Origin: Henriciella aquimarina
Lineage (GTDB): Bacteria; Pseudomonadota; Alphaproteobacteria; Caulobacterales; Hyphomonadaceae
Length of the DNA stretch: 40,425 bases
Assembly: GCF_002088975.1 (NCBI RefSeq)
Contig: NZ_NCST01000023.1
Coordinates: 1 to 40,425, forward strand
Direction of reading: 5' to 3'
The notes under the pieces are model-generated. The model worked only from the letters and a program-made list of their open reading frames with translations. It searched no databases and was not told the DNA's origin. Of the stretch, positions 17,844-24,574 are shown in pieces. Position 1 is the stretch's first letter; the number at the start of each line of letters is the position of its first letter. Both the position numbers and the translations under genes were made by a program.

Positions 17844-18676
17844 GCCGTACCCTGAAGGTCGCTGCGATCCAGGCTTCGTTCAGCCAGGACATGCAGGCCA
17901 ATATCGACAAGGTGAAAGGCCTCATCCGCGAGGCCGCCGGGCAGGGCGCCGACGTCATCCTGCCCTCGGAACTCTTCTGCGACCATTATTTCTGCAAGGT
18001 GCAGGACGAGACATACTTCGCCACCGCCTATCCGTGGGCGGAGCATCCGGCCGTCGAGCAGCTGGAGCCGCTGGCGAAAGAGCTGGGCGTTGTCATCCCC
18101 GTCTCCATCTTCGAGAAGGACGGGCCGGAATACTATAATTCCATCGTCATCATCGATGCCGACGGCACGCCGCTTGGCGTCTACCGCAAAAGCCATATCC
18201 CCGACGGCCCGGGCTATATGGAGAAGTTCTACTTCCGCCCGGGCAATACCGGTTTCCGCGTCTGGGACACGCTGAAGGGCCGCATCGGGGTCGGTATCTG
18301 CTGGGACCAGTGGTTCCCGGAAACCGCCCGCGCCATGACGCTGATGGGCGCCGACATCCTCTTCTATCCGACCGCCATCGGGTCCGAACCGCATGACGCC
18401 GATCTCGACACGGCCGCGCGCTGGCGCCGGGCGATGCAGGGGCATGCGGTCTCCAACGTCATCCCGGTTGTCGCCGCGAACCGCACCGGCGACGAGGACG
18501 GCCAGGTCTTCTACGGCACGAGCTTCATCGCCGACCATGCCGGCGAAATCGCCGCCGAGCTTGGCCGCGATGAGGAGGGCGTCATCACCGCCGAGTTCGA
18601 CCTCGACTTCCTCGACCGCCACCGCGCCGCCTGGGGCTTCTTCCGCGACCGGCGCACCGACCTCTATGTTAAGTAG
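17840..18676 (+). CDS. aguB: N-carbamoylputrescine amidohydrolase AguB
   Basis: Nitrilase-family enzyme that converts N-carbamoylputrescine to putrescine, carbon dioxide and ammonia. The Glu-Lys-Cys catalytic triad is visible: Glu in LPSELFCDHYFC (about 43), Lys in YRKSHIPDGPGY (about 116) and Cys154 in GVGICWDQWFPE. At 278 residues it is slightly short: family members usually continue several residues after the RDRRxDLYG motif, whereas this one ends RDRRTDLYVK. The stop falls exactly where the sequence changes from very GC-rich to AT-rich DNA, so the natural 3-prime end may have been replaced by inserted DNA. The catalytic core is intact, so activity is expected. Confidence 0.95.
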   Translation: MSRTLKVAAIQASFSQDMQANIDKVKGLIREAAGQGADVILPSELFCDHYFCKVQDETYFATAYPWAEHPAVEQLEPLAKELGVVIPVSIFEKDGPEYYNSIVIIDADGTPLGVYRKSHIPDGPGYMEKFYFRPGNTGFRVWDTLKGRIGVGICWDQWFPETARAMTLMGADILFYPTAIGSEPHDADLDTAARWRRAMQGHAVSNVIPVVAANRTGDEDGQVFYGTSFIADHAGEIAAELGRDEEGVITAEFDLDFLDRHRAAWGFFRDRRTDLYVK

Positions 18677-19290
18677 ATTGTTTGTGATAATTTTCTAAAA
18701 GAAATTGTGCGGAGGTGGGTTGTGGATGAAATTGGTCAAGCTGTTGCATATCTTGTGAAGTGCAACGAGAGCAGGTCGAAGATTGCGCAAGTTTTTGGTG
18801 TTGTCGTTGGCGCGATTATAACAGTTCTCGTTGGGGCGGTTTTTTCTAGCGATCTAAGTATTAGCTTTTTCGGAAGCCTGTTCTTGGTAATTGCAGTCGT
18901 GTGCTACGTTCTTTCTTTTATTCTTTTTGGCCTTCTTTTTTTTATTAATATGGAGAGAGTGGCCGCAGTTAATGGAATTGCGGGTAACCTATTCTTTTTA
19001 CAGACTCTTGGAGATAATACGCAGCCTAAAGTGGATGTGGAGTCAGAAGAGTATCGAACTCTAAAGGAAAAGCTATTTGAGCGGTTGGCAAAAGAAGTCC
19101 AAGCTACATGGAGCGATGAAGGGGAAGATCGAGTCATGATTTTTGGTGGCGGCCTTTTCTTCGCTGGGATAGTATTCACTGCTATTTGCATGATATGCTT
19201 AATGATTGGGTTGTGATATTTATCTTTGACCTCTGGTTTTTTATTCAGTGCGGTCTTTTTTCTTTGCTGTAGCCAATTCAATTAGCCTCA
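18670..19290. other. AT-rich islet, probable horizontally acquired segment
   Basis: About 620 bases of clearly different composition. Two hand-counted 60-base rows inside it (18841-18900 and 19021-19080) have 38% and 42% GC, against 75% in the row 18601-18660 just before it. It contains one gene (18722-19216) and about 75 T-rich bases after it. No transposase, inverted repeats or tRNA was seen at the edges. The left edge coincides with the shortened end of aguB. Confidence 0.75.
18722..19216 (+). CDS. Hypothetical membrane protein in the AT-rich islet
   Basis: A 164-residue protein that I do not recognise. It has an amphipathic N-terminus (MDEIGQAVAYLVKCNESRSK) and two strong membrane segments at about residues 21-42 (VFGVVVGAIITVLVGAVF) and 48-75 (FFGSLFLVIAVVCYVLSFILFG). 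A soluble, charged middle part with Glu/Lys helices (about 95-135) follows, and a third membrane segment forms the very C-terminus (VFTAICMICLMIGL). The GTG at 18722 was chosen because GGAGG lies 6 bases before it; an in-frame GTG at 18707 lies upstream of that ribosome-binding site. Codon use is AT-rich and unlike every neighbour, which points to recent transfer. Three-segment small membrane proteins of this sort occur as effectors or immunity partners in defence loci, but nothing here proves such a role. Confidence 0.75.
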   Translation: MDEIGQAVAYLVKCNESRSKIAQVFGVVVGAIITVLVGAVFSSDLSISFFGSLFLVIAVVCYVLSFILFGLLFFINMERVAAVNGIAGNLFFLQTLGDNTQPKVDVESEEYRTLKEKLFERLAKEVQATWSDEGEDRVMIFGGGLFFAGIVFTAICMICLMIGL

Positions 19291-19320
19291 GCCCGCCGGA
19301 ACCTGACGCGCCCCAAGCCG

Positions 19321-19352
19321 CTTGCCTTTTGCAGGACTGCAAAAGGAGCAAG
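19321..19352 (+). promoter_or_regulatory. Palindromic leader hairpin covering the lpd ribosome-binding site
   Basis: A perfect inverted repeat CTTTTGCAG GA CTGCAAAAG (19326-19345) is extended by outer arms CTTGC / GCAAG with a two-base bulge. The Shine-Dalgarno sequence AAAGGAG (19342-19348) of the downstream flavoprotein lies in the right arm, so in RNA it would be base-paired. It could also be a DNA operator. Function is inferred. Confidence 0.6.
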
Positions 19353-19354
19353 GC

Positions 19355-20767
19355 GTGGCGGATATCCAGACCGATGTGGCCATTATCGGCGCGGGCACGG
19401 CCGGGCTCGCCGCCGAGCGGCATGCCCGCGACAGCGGGGCGCAAACCCTGCTGATCGACCCGTACTTTGCCGGGACCACATGCGCGACGGTGGGCTGCAT
19501 GCCGTCCAAGCTGCTGATCGCGGCGGGCAATGCCGCCCACAATGCGCGCACCGCCGAGGGCTTTGGCATTCACCTGCCGGAGCCCGAGATTGACGGCCCG
19601 GCCGTGATGCAGCGCCTGCAGGCCCAGCGCGACCGCTTCGTCGATGCGACGAAGGAGTCCATTGCGGGGCTGCCCGATGGCGTCTGTCTCAAGGCCCGGG
19701 CGCATTTTACCGGCCCCACCTCACTGGCGCTCGATGACGGGCGCATCGTGCAGGCGAAGGCCGTCGTGATCACCACCGGCGCCCACCCCGTCATCCCCAA
19801 GCCTTTCAAGCCGGTCGAAGGCCGGATCATTACGAACGAGACGCTGTTCGACAGGCCCGACCTTCCAAGATCGGTTGGTGTCATCGGGGCCGGGCCGCTT
19901 GGTCTTGAGATGGCGCAGGCGCTCGCCCGGCTCGGCGTGCGCGTCGAGGTGTTCGATATGGGCGAGACGCTGGCCGGCCTGCCCGAAGGCGCGGTCGAAG
20001 CCTCGCTGCGCGAAGCGCTTGGCAAGGAGATGCCGCTGCATCTTGGCGTGGAGCCGGAGGCCGAACAGGCCGGGGACGGGGTGCGCCTTCGCTGGAGCGG
20101 AGCGGAGACGGGCGAGGCGACGTTCGATCATCTGCTTGTTGCAGCCGGCCGGGCCCCCAATCTGGACGGGCTAGCGCTGGAGGCGGCCGGGCTCGCGCTC
20201 GACGACCATGGCGCGCCGGTCTTTGACGCCGATACGATGCAGTGCGGCGACGCGCCGATTTTCATCGCCGGGGACGCCAATCATGACCAGCCCGTCCTGC
20301 ATGAGGCGTCAGCGGAAGGCACGATTGCCGGGGTCAACGCCGCCGGCTTTCCGCAGGTCCAGCCCATGCGCCGCAAGATACCCCTGCAGATCATGTTCAC
20401 CGAACCAAACATGGCGGTCGTCGGCACGCCAGGCGCGGATGGAGATGTGTGCGGGCAGACCGATTATGCCGATCAGGGCCGCGCCAAGGCGATGCGCCGC
20501 AATCAGGGCGTCTGCGAGATCTTCGCCGATGCCCGTGACGGACGGCTGACCGGGGCAAGGCTGGCCGGGCCGGATATCGAGCATCTGGCTCATCTTCTCA
20601 CCTGGGAAATGCACAACCGGACGCGGGCGAGCGACCTGCTGGAGAAGCCCTTCTACCACCCGACGCTGGAAGAGGGCCTGAAGCCGGCGCTGCAGCAGAT
20701 CTGCAAGGCGGTGGCCGCTCCCGCCGCGCCGGAGCGCGATGACGGGTTCCTGCCGGGGGCGTCCTGA
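19355..20767 (+). CDS. Dihydrolipoyl dehydrogenase-like class I flavoprotein disulfide reductase
   Basis: A 470-residue FAD/NAD(P)-dependent disulfide oxidoreductase. The FAD-binding GxGxxG is VAIIGAGTAGLAAER (about 8-22), the redox-active disulfide is Cys43-Cys48 in GTTCATVGCMPSK, the NAD-binding motif is GVIGAGPLGLEMAQAL (near 178), the second FAD contact is IFIAGDANHDQPVLHEA (near 306), and the C-terminal catalytic His-Glu appears as FYHPTLEEGL. It belongs to the divergent dihydrolipoyl dehydrogenase group not encoded with an E2 component, and no 2-oxoacid dehydrogenase genes are nearby. It could therefore reduce another disulfide, or act as a quinone or metal reductase. The GTG start at 19355 is supported by AGGAG 6 bases before it; that site lies in a hairpin. 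Confidence 0.88.
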   Translation: MADIQTDVAIIGAGTAGLAAERHARDSGAQTLLIDPYFAGTTCATVGCMPSKLLIAAGNAAHNARTAEGFGIHLPEPEIDGPAVMQRLQAQRDRFVDATKESIAGLPDGVCLKARAHFTGPTSLALDDGRIVQAKAVVITTGAHPVIPKPFKPVEGRIITNETLFDRPDLPRSVGVIGAGPLGLEMAQALARLGVRVEVFDMGETLAGLPEGAVEASLREALGKEMPLHLGVEPEAEQAGDGVRLRWSGAETGEATFDHLLVAAGRAPNLDGLALEAAGLALDDHGAPVFDADTMQCGDAPIFIAGDANHDQPVLHEASAEGTIAGVNAAGFPQVQPMRRKIPLQIMFTEPNMAVVGTPGADGDVCGQTDYADQGRAKAMRRNQGVCEIFADARDGRLTGARLAGPDIEHLAHLLTWEMHNRTRASDLLEKPFYHPTLEEGLKPALQQICKAVAAPAAPERDDGFLPGAS

Positions 20768-20773
20768 AAATGA

Positions 20774-20804
20774 AAAGCCGGGCGGGGTGTTCCGGCCCGG
20801 CTTT
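20774..20804. terminator. Terminator between convergent genes
   Basis: A 10-bp stem AAAGCCGGGC / GCCCGGCTTT with an 11-base loop lies between the flavoprotein stop and the phasin-like gene stop. On the minus strand it runs into TTTTCATTTT, so it suits the phasin-like transcript best and can serve both. Confidence 0.82.
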
Positions 20805-20840
20805 CACGGCGGTGTTGTGGCGGTAAAGTCGCCAGACGGA

Positions 20841-21464
20841 TCAGTGCAGCGAGCCGTTGGCGGAGAATTTCTGCGCCTGCTCGATCCATTGTTCCCGGGC
20901 CACGCGGCCCTTGAAGGCGAGGAAATCGTCGATCCACTTGGCTTCGGCGTCTTCCCATTCGGCAATCTGACGGAAGTGGTAGATGCCGAGATCGTTGAGC
21001 GTTTTCGACAGTTTCGCGCCGATGCCCTTGATGCGGGTCAGGTCATCGGGGTCACCTTCCGGCGCTTCGAGGCCCAGCGGGCGGCGCAGCGCGTCGGCAT
21101 TGGTGGCCGTCATGAACTTCGACATGTCGAAATAGTTCGAGAAATCCGTCGTCGGCCCGGTGCGGCGCATGCGGTCGAACCAGTCGGTCATGACGCCGCC
21201 GGGCACGGTCTGCGGCCAGCGCATCCAGCCCGGCATGGCCTCGATCACCTTGGCGGCGTTCTCCCAGTGCTGGAGATTGAGGTCGGCGAGCTTGCGGAAG
21301 ACATCGCGGGTGAGATCTTCCGAGGTCGTCTTTTCGGAATCGGGATGCATCGAGAAAACGGTTTCGATCCAGGCTTCGCCGGCGCTGCGGCTGAAATCGG
21401 TCCAAGCAGCGACCGATTCCGTCAGGAGATCGATCGGGTTCAGTTTGGCGGGTGCGGTCGTCAT
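20841..21464 (-). CDS. Phasin-like protein with C-terminal helix-hairpin-helix domain
   Basis: A 207-residue soluble protein in two parts. Residues 1-120 are helical and amphipathic with many Trp and Phe (DLLTESVAAWTDFSRSAGEAW, NLQHWENAAKVIEAMPGWMRW), which resembles phasins and PhaE-type proteins that coat polyhydroxyalkanoate granules. Residues 145-195 form a helix-hairpin-helix pair (LTRIKGIGAKLSKTLNDLGI, then FRQIAEW and AKWIDDFLAFKGR) like the C-terminal add-on domains of some NADH dehydrogenase E-subunits. A PhaR-like palindrome directly upstream fits a PHA-granule role. Two tandem ATG codons (21467 and 21464) are possible; the second has better spacing to AAGGA. The phasin call is inferred from sequence character and the operator, not from a decisive motif. 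Confidence 0.65.
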   Translation of the reverse strand: MTTAPAKLNPIDLLTESVAAWTDFSRSAGEAWIETVFSMHPDSEKTTSEDLTRDVFRKLADLNLQHWENAAKVIEAMPGWMRWPQTVPGGVMTDWFDRMRRTGPTTDFSNYFDMSKFMTATNADALRRPLGLEAPEGDPDDLTRIKGIGAKLSKTLNDLGIYHFRQIAEWEDAEAKWIDDFLAFKGRVAREQWIEQAQKFSANGSLH

Positions 21465-21484
21465 CATGCGATCCTTTACACGTA

Positions 21485-21499
21485 TGCTGCACTGCAACA
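21485..21499 (-). promoter_or_regulatory. PhaR-type operator candidate
   Basis: TGCTGCACTGCAACA is a near-perfect 15-bp palindrome (one mismatched pair) centred 28 bases before the phasin-like ATG. It has the CTGC-N3-GCA(A/G) form of the TGC-rich sites bound by PhaR, the repressor of phasin genes in alphaproteobacteria. Assignment is by resemblance and position. Confidence 0.5.
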
Positions 21500-21658
21500 T
21501 AAGCGCAATTCGCCGTAATGGCAAGCTTTTTGGAACGGGCGGTGCCGCAGGGGCCTTCTGTGGGGACTGCGCGGGATGTCCGGGCGCGGCGATTCTGTGG
21601 CAATGCACGTCATATTAACGCCGGCCGCGAAGCATCCTATGCTGGCCGGAGAATGCCC

Positions 21659-22543
21659 ATGCCGAGCGAAAAGACCCTGTCCAGCCGTCTGATGCCCGTC
21701 CCCGAAAGCGGGCGCGTGCTCGTCTTCGACTCCGGAATGGGCGGGCTGACGGTGGCGCGCGAAATCATGGCGCGCGCGCCGGGTGTGGCGGTCGACTATG
21801 CTGCCGATACCGGCTTTTTTCCCTATGGCGACAAGTCCGACGATGCGCTGAGGGCGCGCCTGCCGGAGGTTGCCGCCCGCCTGGTCGAGCGCGCGCGGCC
21901 CGACATTTTCGTGATTGCCTGCAACACTGCCAGTACGCTGGCGCTGGACGAGGTGCGCGCCCGGCTCGATATTCCCGTGGTGGGCACGGTCCCGGCGATC
22001 AAACCGGCGGCGGCCGAGAGCAAGACCGGCGTGATCGGCCTGCTGGCGACGCCGGGCACGATCCGGCGCCAGTACACCGCCGATCTCATCAATGAGTTCG
22101 CCCGCGATGTGACCGTTATCCTGCATGGCAGCATCGAGCTGGTGCGCCTGGCCGAGGCCCATGCCGCCGGCGAACCGTATGACGCGGCGGGCTTCGCGGC
22201 GGCCCAGCAGCCGATTTTCGAGGCCGAGGATGGTGACCGGCTCGACACCATCGTGCTCGCCTGCACTCATTTCCCGCTGGTGCGCGACCAGCTCGCCGCC
22301 AGCGCGCCGCGCCCGGTGCGCTATATCGATTCCGGCGCGGCGATTGCTCGCCAGACCTTGCGCGTGCTGTCGCGCGAGACGGGCAAGCGGGCGGCGAATG
22401 ACCGGCCCGGGGGGCGGGTTTTCCTGACCGACGATCCGGCCGCCAGCCAGCGGCTGGTCAAGGTTTGCCGCAGCTTCGGCTTCCCGGTCGCCATTGCCCT
22501 CGATGACAGTTCGGGTGAAGAAAGCGTCCCTGCGCGCATCTGA
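21659..22543 (+). CDS. murI: Glutamate racemase MurI
   Basis: Interconverts L- and D-glutamate to supply D-Glu for peptidoglycan. The 294-residue protein carries the family start VFDSGMGGLTVAREI, the first catalytic cysteine Cys88 in VIACNTASTLALD, and the second Cys202 in IVLACTHFPLVRDQL; the substrate-binding Asp-Ser pair of FDSG is present. Two nearby ATG codons exist (21653 and 21659). The second is chosen since GGAG at 21648-21651 is 7 bases before it and only 1 base before the first. The region 21465-21658 is shared with the divergent phasin-like gene. A putative Pho box begins right after the stop codon. Confidence 0.95.
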   Translation: MPSEKTLSSRLMPVPESGRVLVFDSGMGGLTVAREIMARAPGVAVDYAADTGFFPYGDKSDDALRARLPEVAARLVERARPDIFVIACNTASTLALDEVRARLDIPVVGTVPAIKPAAAESKTGVIGLLATPGTIRRQYTADLINEFARDVTVILHGSIELVRLAEAHAAGEPYDAAGFAAAQQPIFEAEDGDRLDTIVLACTHFPLVRDQLAASAPRPVRYIDSGAAIARQTLRVLSRETGKRAANDRPGGRVFLTDDPAASQRLVKVCRSFGFPVAIALDDSSGEESVPARI

Positions 22544-22561
22544 CTGTCATAAAACTTCGAT
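22544..22561 (+). promoter_or_regulatory. Putative Pho box upstream of pstS
   Basis: CTGTCATAAAACTTCGAT: the first heptamer CTGTCAT is a perfect PhoB half-site, followed by a 4-base A-rich spacer and a weaker second half (CTTCGAT, four of seven). It lies 38 bases before the pstS ATG, immediately after the murI stop. PhoB boxes are 11-bp direct repeats of this type. Confidence 0.65.
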
Positions 22562-22598
22562 AATCGGATGCCGATTCGAATGCTGGAGAGGCCGAACC

Positions 22599-23693
22599 AT
22601 GCGGATTTTCTTTGCGACCCTCAGTCTGGGCCTTCTGGCGGCGGCCTGCTCGCCGGAGACGGACCTGTCTGAAATCGATGCGTCCTCGGGCACGTTGCCG
22701 GTGTTTTCCGCCTCCCCGGATGAGGCGATCAAGATTGTCGGCTCGTCGACGGTGGCGCCCTTCTCGACCACGGTGGCCGAACAGTTCGGCGCGATTTCCG
22801 AATATCCGACCCCGATTGTCGAGACGACGGGCACCGGCGGCGGTTTCAAGGCGTTCTGCAACGGCATCGGTCCGGACCAGCCCTCGATCTCGAACGCCTC
22901 CCGGCGGGTGAAGGATTCCGAGCTGGAGCTCTGCCGAAAGGCCGGCGTGACCGAGATTGTCGAGATCAAGATCGGCTTCGACGGCATCGTGCTCGCCAAT
23001 GCCAAGGGCGCCCCGGAACTCAACCTCTCCAAGGCCGAGATCTACCGCGCGCTGGCGGCCGAACTGCCCGACGGCCAAGGCGGCTGGGTGAAGAACCCGA
23101 ACAAGACCTGGGCCGATGTTGCCGACCATCTGCCCGACATGCCGATCCTCGTGTCCGGCCCGCCGCCGACCTCGGGCACACGCGACGCCTTCGCCGAACT
23201 CGCGCTTGAGGGCGGGGCCGAGGAAGTGCCGGAAATGGCCGCCATCAAGGAGACGGATGGCGAGCTCTTCGCGAAGAAGGCGACCACGATCCGCAATGAC
23301 GGCGCCTGGATCGACTCCGGCGAGAACGACACCGCCATCGTCCAGACGCTCATGAAGAATGACGACAGTATCGGCATCATGGGCTACTCCTTCCTGGAGC
23401 AGAATCTCGACCGGCTGAAAGGCGCCCATATCGAGGGCACCGACCCGACCTTCCAGCAGATCGCCAGCGGTGCCTATGGCATTTCGCGTTCCATGTTCTT
23501 CTATGTGAAGAAGCAGAATGTCCCGCTCGTGCCGGGCATCGAGGGCTATATCAACGAATTCACCCAGGAAGATGCCTGGGGCCCGACCGGCTATCTTGTC
23601 GACAAGGGGCTCATCCCGCTGTCGGCGGAAGAGCGTAAAAGCGAGCGCGAACATGCCCTCGCCCTTGAGGTGATGGAGCCGGCCGAGAGCTAG
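22599..23693 (+). CDS. pstS: PstS-like phosphate-binding lipoprotein
   Basis: Periplasmic phosphate-binding component of an ABC importer, 364 residues. It has a lipoprotein signal with lipobox LLAAAC (Cys17 becomes the lipidated N-terminus). The ligand-binding segments of the PBP_like_2/PstS family are visible: IKIVGSSTVAPFSTTVAEQF, then TGTGGGFKAFCNG, SISNASRRVKDSE and PPTSGTRDAFAEL, which supply Ser, Thr, Arg and Asp contacts to phosphate. No pstC, pstA or pstB is adjacent, so it is an orphan or extra binding protein here and must work with permease genes elsewhere. GGAG lies about 12 bases before the ATG, which is rather far. A Pho box is present. The stop overlaps that of the converging phosphotransferase gene on the palindrome CTAG. 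Confidence 0.9.
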   Translation: MRIFFATLSLGLLAAACSPETDLSEIDASSGTLPVFSASPDEAIKIVGSSTVAPFSTTVAEQFGAISEYPTPIVETTGTGGGFKAFCNGIGPDQPSISNASRRVKDSELELCRKAGVTEIVEIKIGFDGIVLANAKGAPELNLSKAEIYRALAAELPDGQGGWVKNPNKTWADVADHLPDMPILVSGPPPTSGTRDAFAELALEGGAEEVPEMAAIKETDGELFAKKATTIRNDGAWIDSGENDTAIVQTLMKNDDSIGIMGYSFLEQNLDRLKGAHIEGTDPTFQQIASGAYGISRSMFFYVKKQNVPLVPGIEGYINEFTQEDAWGPTGYLVDKGLIPLSAEERKSEREHALALEVMEPAES

Positions 23694-24574
23694 ACGGGCT
23701 CGCTCAACACCTCCCTGAGCGTGTGGCGGGCGCGCGCGACGCAGGGCGCCCCGCTGCCGCGATATTCCGCCAGGGCGATGGCCGCGACCGACAGGGCCCA
23801 GCCGCGTCCGCGGTCCCAGTCCGAAGCCGATGCGCCCATGGCTGAGGCAAAGGCCGGGCGGGCCTCGCCATTGAAGAGCGTATAGCCGGCCATCAGGTCG
23901 CACGCCGGATCGCCGACCCCGGAAAGCCCCCAGTCCAGCACCCCGGCCAGCCCGTCGCCGCGCACCAGGATATTGCCGGGATTCAGGTCGCCATGCAGCC
24001 AGGTCTGGTCCTCGGCGCGGCAGGGCTTCGCTGCCAGCGCCTTGTCCCAGACGGCTAAAAGCGCGTCTTCCTCGAATTCGTCGGCCAGGGCGGTAATCGC
24101 CTGCCGGGTTGGCCCGTCGCGCGCCTGAAGGTCGACCCCGCGATAGTGGTTGTCAGGCCCGGCGGCAGCGGCGCGGGTGCGGTCGAGGCCCTGCAGCTCC
24201 AGCAGGAAGAGGGCGAGCCGGCTGGCTTCGCGCGGCGAGGCCGTCCAGGCGGTGTCTTCCATGGTTTCGCCGTCCACCCAGGTGCAGAGCAGCCAGGGCC
24301 AGCTGTCAGGCGCATCGAACAGCCCCTTCACCACGAGGCCGGGCGTTTCGAGCGGCATCTCTTCCAGACGCGGCAGGATCATGGCCTCGCGGCTGACGAG
24401 CCCCGGGATCGAGGCTTCGGACTTCGGCACGCGCAGGCAGTGGCCGGTCCCGATCCGGAAAAGATAATTGTCCGTTCCTTCGCCCTGGAATTGCGTAACA
24501 GTTTCGCCGGCAAGATCGGGGGCGTAGTCCCTCATCAGCCTGCTGATCGCAGCCGGTGGAGGCGGAGCTATCAC
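23690..24574 (-). CDS. Aminoglycoside phosphotransferase (APH)-family kinase
   Basis: A 294-residue small-molecule kinase of the APH/choline kinase fold. Visible motifs are the nucleotide-binding N-lobe (TDNYLFRIGTGHCLRVPKS, where Lys is the ATP-binding residue), the catalytic Brenner motif WLHGDLNPGNILVRG (Asp and Asn) and the metal-binding DWG in LAGVLDWGLSGVGDPACDLM. The family includes antibiotic-, homoserine-, choline- and sugar kinases; real aminoglycoside resistance is not implied. Start is a GTG overlapping the TGA of the upstream glycosyltransferase as GTGA, so both are coupled and may act on the same glycan or lipid. No terminator separates it from pstS, since the two stop codons overlap. 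Confidence 0.9.
   Translation of the reverse strand: MIAPPPPAAISRLMRDYAPDLAGETVTQFQGEGTDNYLFRIGTGHCLRVPKSEASIPGLVSREAMILPRLEEMPLETPGLVVKGLFDAPDSWPWLLCTWVDGETMEDTAWTASPREASRLALFLLELQGLDRTRAAAAGPDNHYRGVDLQARDGPTRQAITALADEFEEDALLAVWDKALAAKPCRAEDQTWLHGDLNPGNILVRGDGLAGVLDWGLSGVGDPACDLMAGYTLFNGEARPAFASAMGASASDWDRGRGWALSVAAIALAEYRGSGAPCVARARHTLREVLSEPV

Noticed and set aside
18670-19290. AT-rich islet as an insertion sequence
   Set aside because: There is no transposase-like frame and no terminal inverted repeats were found at either edge.
23690-24574. Phosphotransferase as an antibiotic-resistance gene
   Set aside because: The Brenner motif shows only the broad APH fold; coupling to a glycosyltransferase and typical local GC content argue for a housekeeping small-molecule kinase.
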